Assembly: GCA_050953725.1 (NCBI GenBank)
Contig: JBMNNB010000001.1
Span: forward strand, 744,001 to 808,000
Direction of reading: 5' to 3'
DNA length: 64,000 nucleotides
Origin: DTU053 sp012520115
GTDB taxonomy: Bacteria > Bacillota > Clostridia > Oscillospirales > Acutalibacteraceae
In this document: in pieces, positions 62,504-64,000 of the stretch
Position numbering within the stretch: the stretch's first letter is position 1
Layout of the letters: the number at the start of each line of letters is the position of its first letter
Made by a program: the position numbers and the translations under genes
Notes under the pieces: generated by a model
What the model was told of the DNA's origin: nothing
What the model saw: only the letters and a program-made list of their open reading frames with translations
Databases searched by the model: none

Positions 62504-63025
62504 TTACTTGCTGGGCTTAGCCGGAACAAGGAACATTATCATTGTACGACCGTCAATATTCGGCTTCTTTTCGATAGTACAAATCTCACCGCACATTGAA
62601 GCAAACTGTTCCATGATTTCAACGCCGCGTTCGGGGTGAGCCATTTCCCTTCCTCTGAAGCGAATGGCGACCTTCACCTTATTACCGGCGTTAAGGAAGC
62701 GAACGGCATGACCTACTTTTGTTTCAAGGTCGTGCTTGTCAATATTGAGTGAAAGCTGGACTTCCTTAATCTCAATAGCATGCTGGTGCTTCTTTGCTTC
62801 TTTTTCACGCTTAGACTGCTCAAAACGGTACTTGCCGTAATCCATTACCTTGCAAACAGGGGGATTTGCCTGCGGCGCAATCTTGACTAAATCAAGGTTC
62901 TGATTTGCGGCAATCTTTAAAGCCTCTGCGATAGGAACAATTCCAAGCTGTTCACCGGTTTCGGAAACAAGTCTTACTTCCTTGTCACGGATTTCCTCAT
63001 TAATTTGCATTTGCTTGATACTGAT
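62504..63025 (-). CDS. infC: Translation initiation factor IF-3 (likely AUC start)
   Basis: 173-residue IF-3 in two domains: QINEEIRDKEVRLVSETGEQLGI at the N terminus and the C-terminal half with AIRFRGREMAHPERG and IEKKPNIDGRTMIMFLVP. It prevents 50S joining and checks start codons. A strong GGAGG site (63035-63039) has no ATG, GTG or TTG at correct distance. The in-frame ATC at 63025 is 9 bp from it and gives MSIKQMQINEE; the first ATG (63010) is 24 bp away. infC in many bacteria uses AUU/AUC for autoregulation, so ATC is chosen. The upstream leader contains an attenuator hairpin. Confidence 0.93.
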   Translation of the reverse strand: MSIKQMQINEEIRDKEVRLVSETGEQLGIVPIAEALKIAANQNLDLVKIAPQANPPVCKVMDYGKYRFEQSKREKEAKKHQHAIEIKEVQLSLNIDKHDLETKVGHAVRFLNAGNKVKVAIRFRGREMAHPERGVEIMEQFASMCGEICTIEKKPNIDGRTMIMFLVPAKPSK

Positions 63026-63175
63026 ACTTAAACACCTCCGATTAATTAAAAAGAGTGCGGAATCATCCGCACTCAAAACTGCAAAACAAACAGCAATAAT
63101 AGCTGCCAGCTTTAAAGTATTGACCCTGCGGATAAATCCTAAAGGTGAGAGCAGATTTCCGCTCTACTTTATTGT
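63026..63175 (-). promoter_or_regulatory. infC operon leader (L20/IF-3 autoregulatory type)
   Basis: The ~150-nt untranslated leader between the predicted transcription start (~63175) and the infC start holds several stems (for example AGAGCGG/CTGCTCT near 63150) and the attenuator at 63044-63074. Such leaders before infC-rpmI-rplT are bound by L20 or respond to IF-3. Folding class is inferred from position and structure, not from a family search. Confidence 0.5.
63044..63074 (-). terminator. Attenuator in the infC leader
   Basis: A perfect 9-bp stem GAGTGCGGA with TCCGCACTC (loop of four) is followed on the minus strand by TTTTTAATT. It stands directly before the infC ribosome site, so termination here would switch off infC-rpmI-rplT. 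Confidence 0.75.
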
Positions 63176-63181
63176 GTAGAT

Positions 63182-63210
63182 AGTCTAACAGTATAATAAC
63201 AATTTGTCAA
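63182..63210 (-). promoter_or_regulatory. Promoter of infC-rpmI-rplT
   Basis: Minus-strand consensus TTGACA (63205-63210) and TAGACT (63182-63187) with a 17-bp spacer. Confidence 0.65.
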
Positions 63211-63266
63211 GCGATTTTTTCAATTAATTATATGCAAGAAAAGTTAATTCAGATACATAAATTTCA

Positions 63267-64000
63267 TTAATCAAGCTCGACATCCAGAACCCTTGCAAGA
63301 TTTTCGCCGAGAATGCCCCTTTTAGCCTCTTCGGGAATGTCAAGGTTAAGTATCCTCTCGATAGCCTTATTTGTGGAGTCCTCACGATTATACGGGAAAT
63401 CAAGGCCGAAAATGCTGAACTCGTTGCCTGTCTGATAAATGACGGTTCTGAGCTCCTCATCGCTTATAGTCCAGCCGCTGGGCGGGTTGCTGTCGGGCTG
63501 GGCAATAGAGGTCCAGCCTGCATAAACTCTCGGGTATGGCCTTTTTGTATTGCACATGACCGCAAGAGCGTCTTTAAAGAAGTGATAGCCGCCTATATGC
63601 TCCATGCTGAACTGAAGCATAGGATAATCAAAAGCAACCTCATCGAACAAAATCGGGTGATAGTCTGAAATCCTGTGCCAGTGAATGCCCGTATGGAAGC
63701 TGAGGAAAAGTCCCTTATCCTGGGCTGCCTCATACATCCTTCGTGCCTCTTCGCCGACAATGCTGATTTCCTGTGCGGCGGGGTGAACCTTTATGCCCTT
63801 AAAACCGAGCTCGGCTATGCGCTCTACCTGCTTTTCAATATCTCCTCTGTCAAAGTCAATGGTGCCGAAGCCTATAAGAGAGTCCTTACCCTCTATTTCC
63901 CTGGCGAGCCATTCAACAGGGTCTATATCCGGGTCAGAAGTCTGACCCTTAAAGGGGGCAAAGCATACAGCCTTGCTTATCTCACATGCATCCATGAGCT
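63267..64000 (-). CDS. Amidohydrolase (PF04909-type TIM barrel), 5' truncated
   Basis: At least 243 residues of a metal-dependent hydrolase/decarboxylase. Residues visible are GIKVHPAAQEISI, LSFHTGIHW, a late MEHIGGYHFFKDAL and FGLDFPYNRED, which match the amidohydrolase-2 family (His and Asp ligands); the N-terminal HxH motif is beyond the window. An in-frame ATG at 63995 (MDACEISKAV) is not the true start, because the sequence upstream continues open and the N-terminal barrel strand is missing. Substrate unknown. Confidence 0.85.
   Translation of the reverse strand, partial: LMDACEISKAVCFAPFKGQTSDPDIDPVEWLAREIEGKDSLIGFGTIDFDRGDIEKQVERIAELGFKGIKVHPAAQEISIVGEEARRMYEAAQDKGLFLSFHTGIHWHRISDYHPILFDEVAFDYPMLQFSMEHIGGYHFFKDALAVMCNTKRPYPRVYAGWTSIAQPDSNPPSGWTISDEELRTVIYQTGNEFSIFGLDFPYNREDSTNKAIERILNLDIPEEAKRGILGENLARVLDVELD

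Noticed and set aside
1..64000. tRNA, rRNA, CRISPR arrays or insertion sequences
   Set aside because: None could be recognised. The only short tandem repeat is the hexamer-like stretch inside dnaE.

Overview
The window looks like chromosome of a Gram-positive, spore-forming-lineage Clostridia, most likely an Oscillospiraceae/Ruminococcaceae-type gut anaerobe. The reasons are: moderate G+C with AT-rich intergenic DNA, strong AGGAGG-type ribosome binding sites with frequent GTG and TTG starts, a BofA-like sporulation protein, a type III pantothenate kinase beside an ECF S component, a class 1B dihydroorotate dehydrogenase with PyrK, a monofunctional AICAR transformylase paired with a PurO-type IMP cyclohydrolase, and the clostridial order plsX-acp-rnc-smc-ftsY. 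No rRNA, tRNA, insertion sequence, prophage or CRISPR array was seen. The assignment is inference from gene content.

Layout. 1-1.5 kb: 3' end of an aldehyde dehydrogenase and a small membrane protein. 1.5-4.6 kb: a membrane PASTA-domain protein whose kinase domain has lost its catalytic residues, then a Xer-type tyrosine recombinase preceded by a perfect 28-bp palindrome with dif-like 11-6-11 geometry. 4.8-7.7 kb: a three-gene operon (BNR/sialidase-like, Gfo/Idh/MocA oxidoreductase, DapA/NanA-superfamily aldolase). 7.8-11.2 kb: bofA-like gene, M20 peptidase, a 6S RNA, a DUF1292 protein and proC. 11.3-12.8 kb: coaX and an ECF S component on the plus strand.

12.8-28.6 kb is one very long minus-strand run carrying most of pyrimidine and purine nucleotide synthesis: pyrC-pyrK-pyrD-pyrF-pyrE-purE-purM-purN-purO-purH-purD-purL-guaB-PHP. 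A single good promoter lies just upstream of pyrC. 28.7-37.0 kb: araB-like ribulokinase, dnaE, a metallophosphoesterase, a DUF368 (PopT-type) membrane protein and a HAD phosphatase, all on the minus strand. A secreted DUF4838 protein is divergent from the ribulokinase.

39.2-42.1 kb: feoA-feoB-(Cys-rich FeoB partner), with a promoter overlapped by one of three similar palindromes. 42.3-46.6 kb: a divergent type IIA topoisomerase pair (GyrB/ParE-like and GyrA/ParC-like). 46.7-47.2 kb: an unknown membrane protein. 47.2-63.2 kb: a minus-strand housekeeping run infC-rpmI-rplT | trmH-like-dprA-topA-trmFO-plsX-acp-like-rnc-radical SAM-smc-ftsY-rdgB-yhbY. The infC gene has an attenuator leader and apparently an AUC start. 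A truncated amidohydrolase ends the window.

The most notable points are the PASTA pseudokinase, an acyl-carrier-like protein at the acpP position with Glu instead of the phosphopantetheine serine, an FtsY with its acidic region at the C terminus, the dif-like palindrome beside the Xer gene, the feo operator array, and the single pyr-pur operon with a split PurH function.
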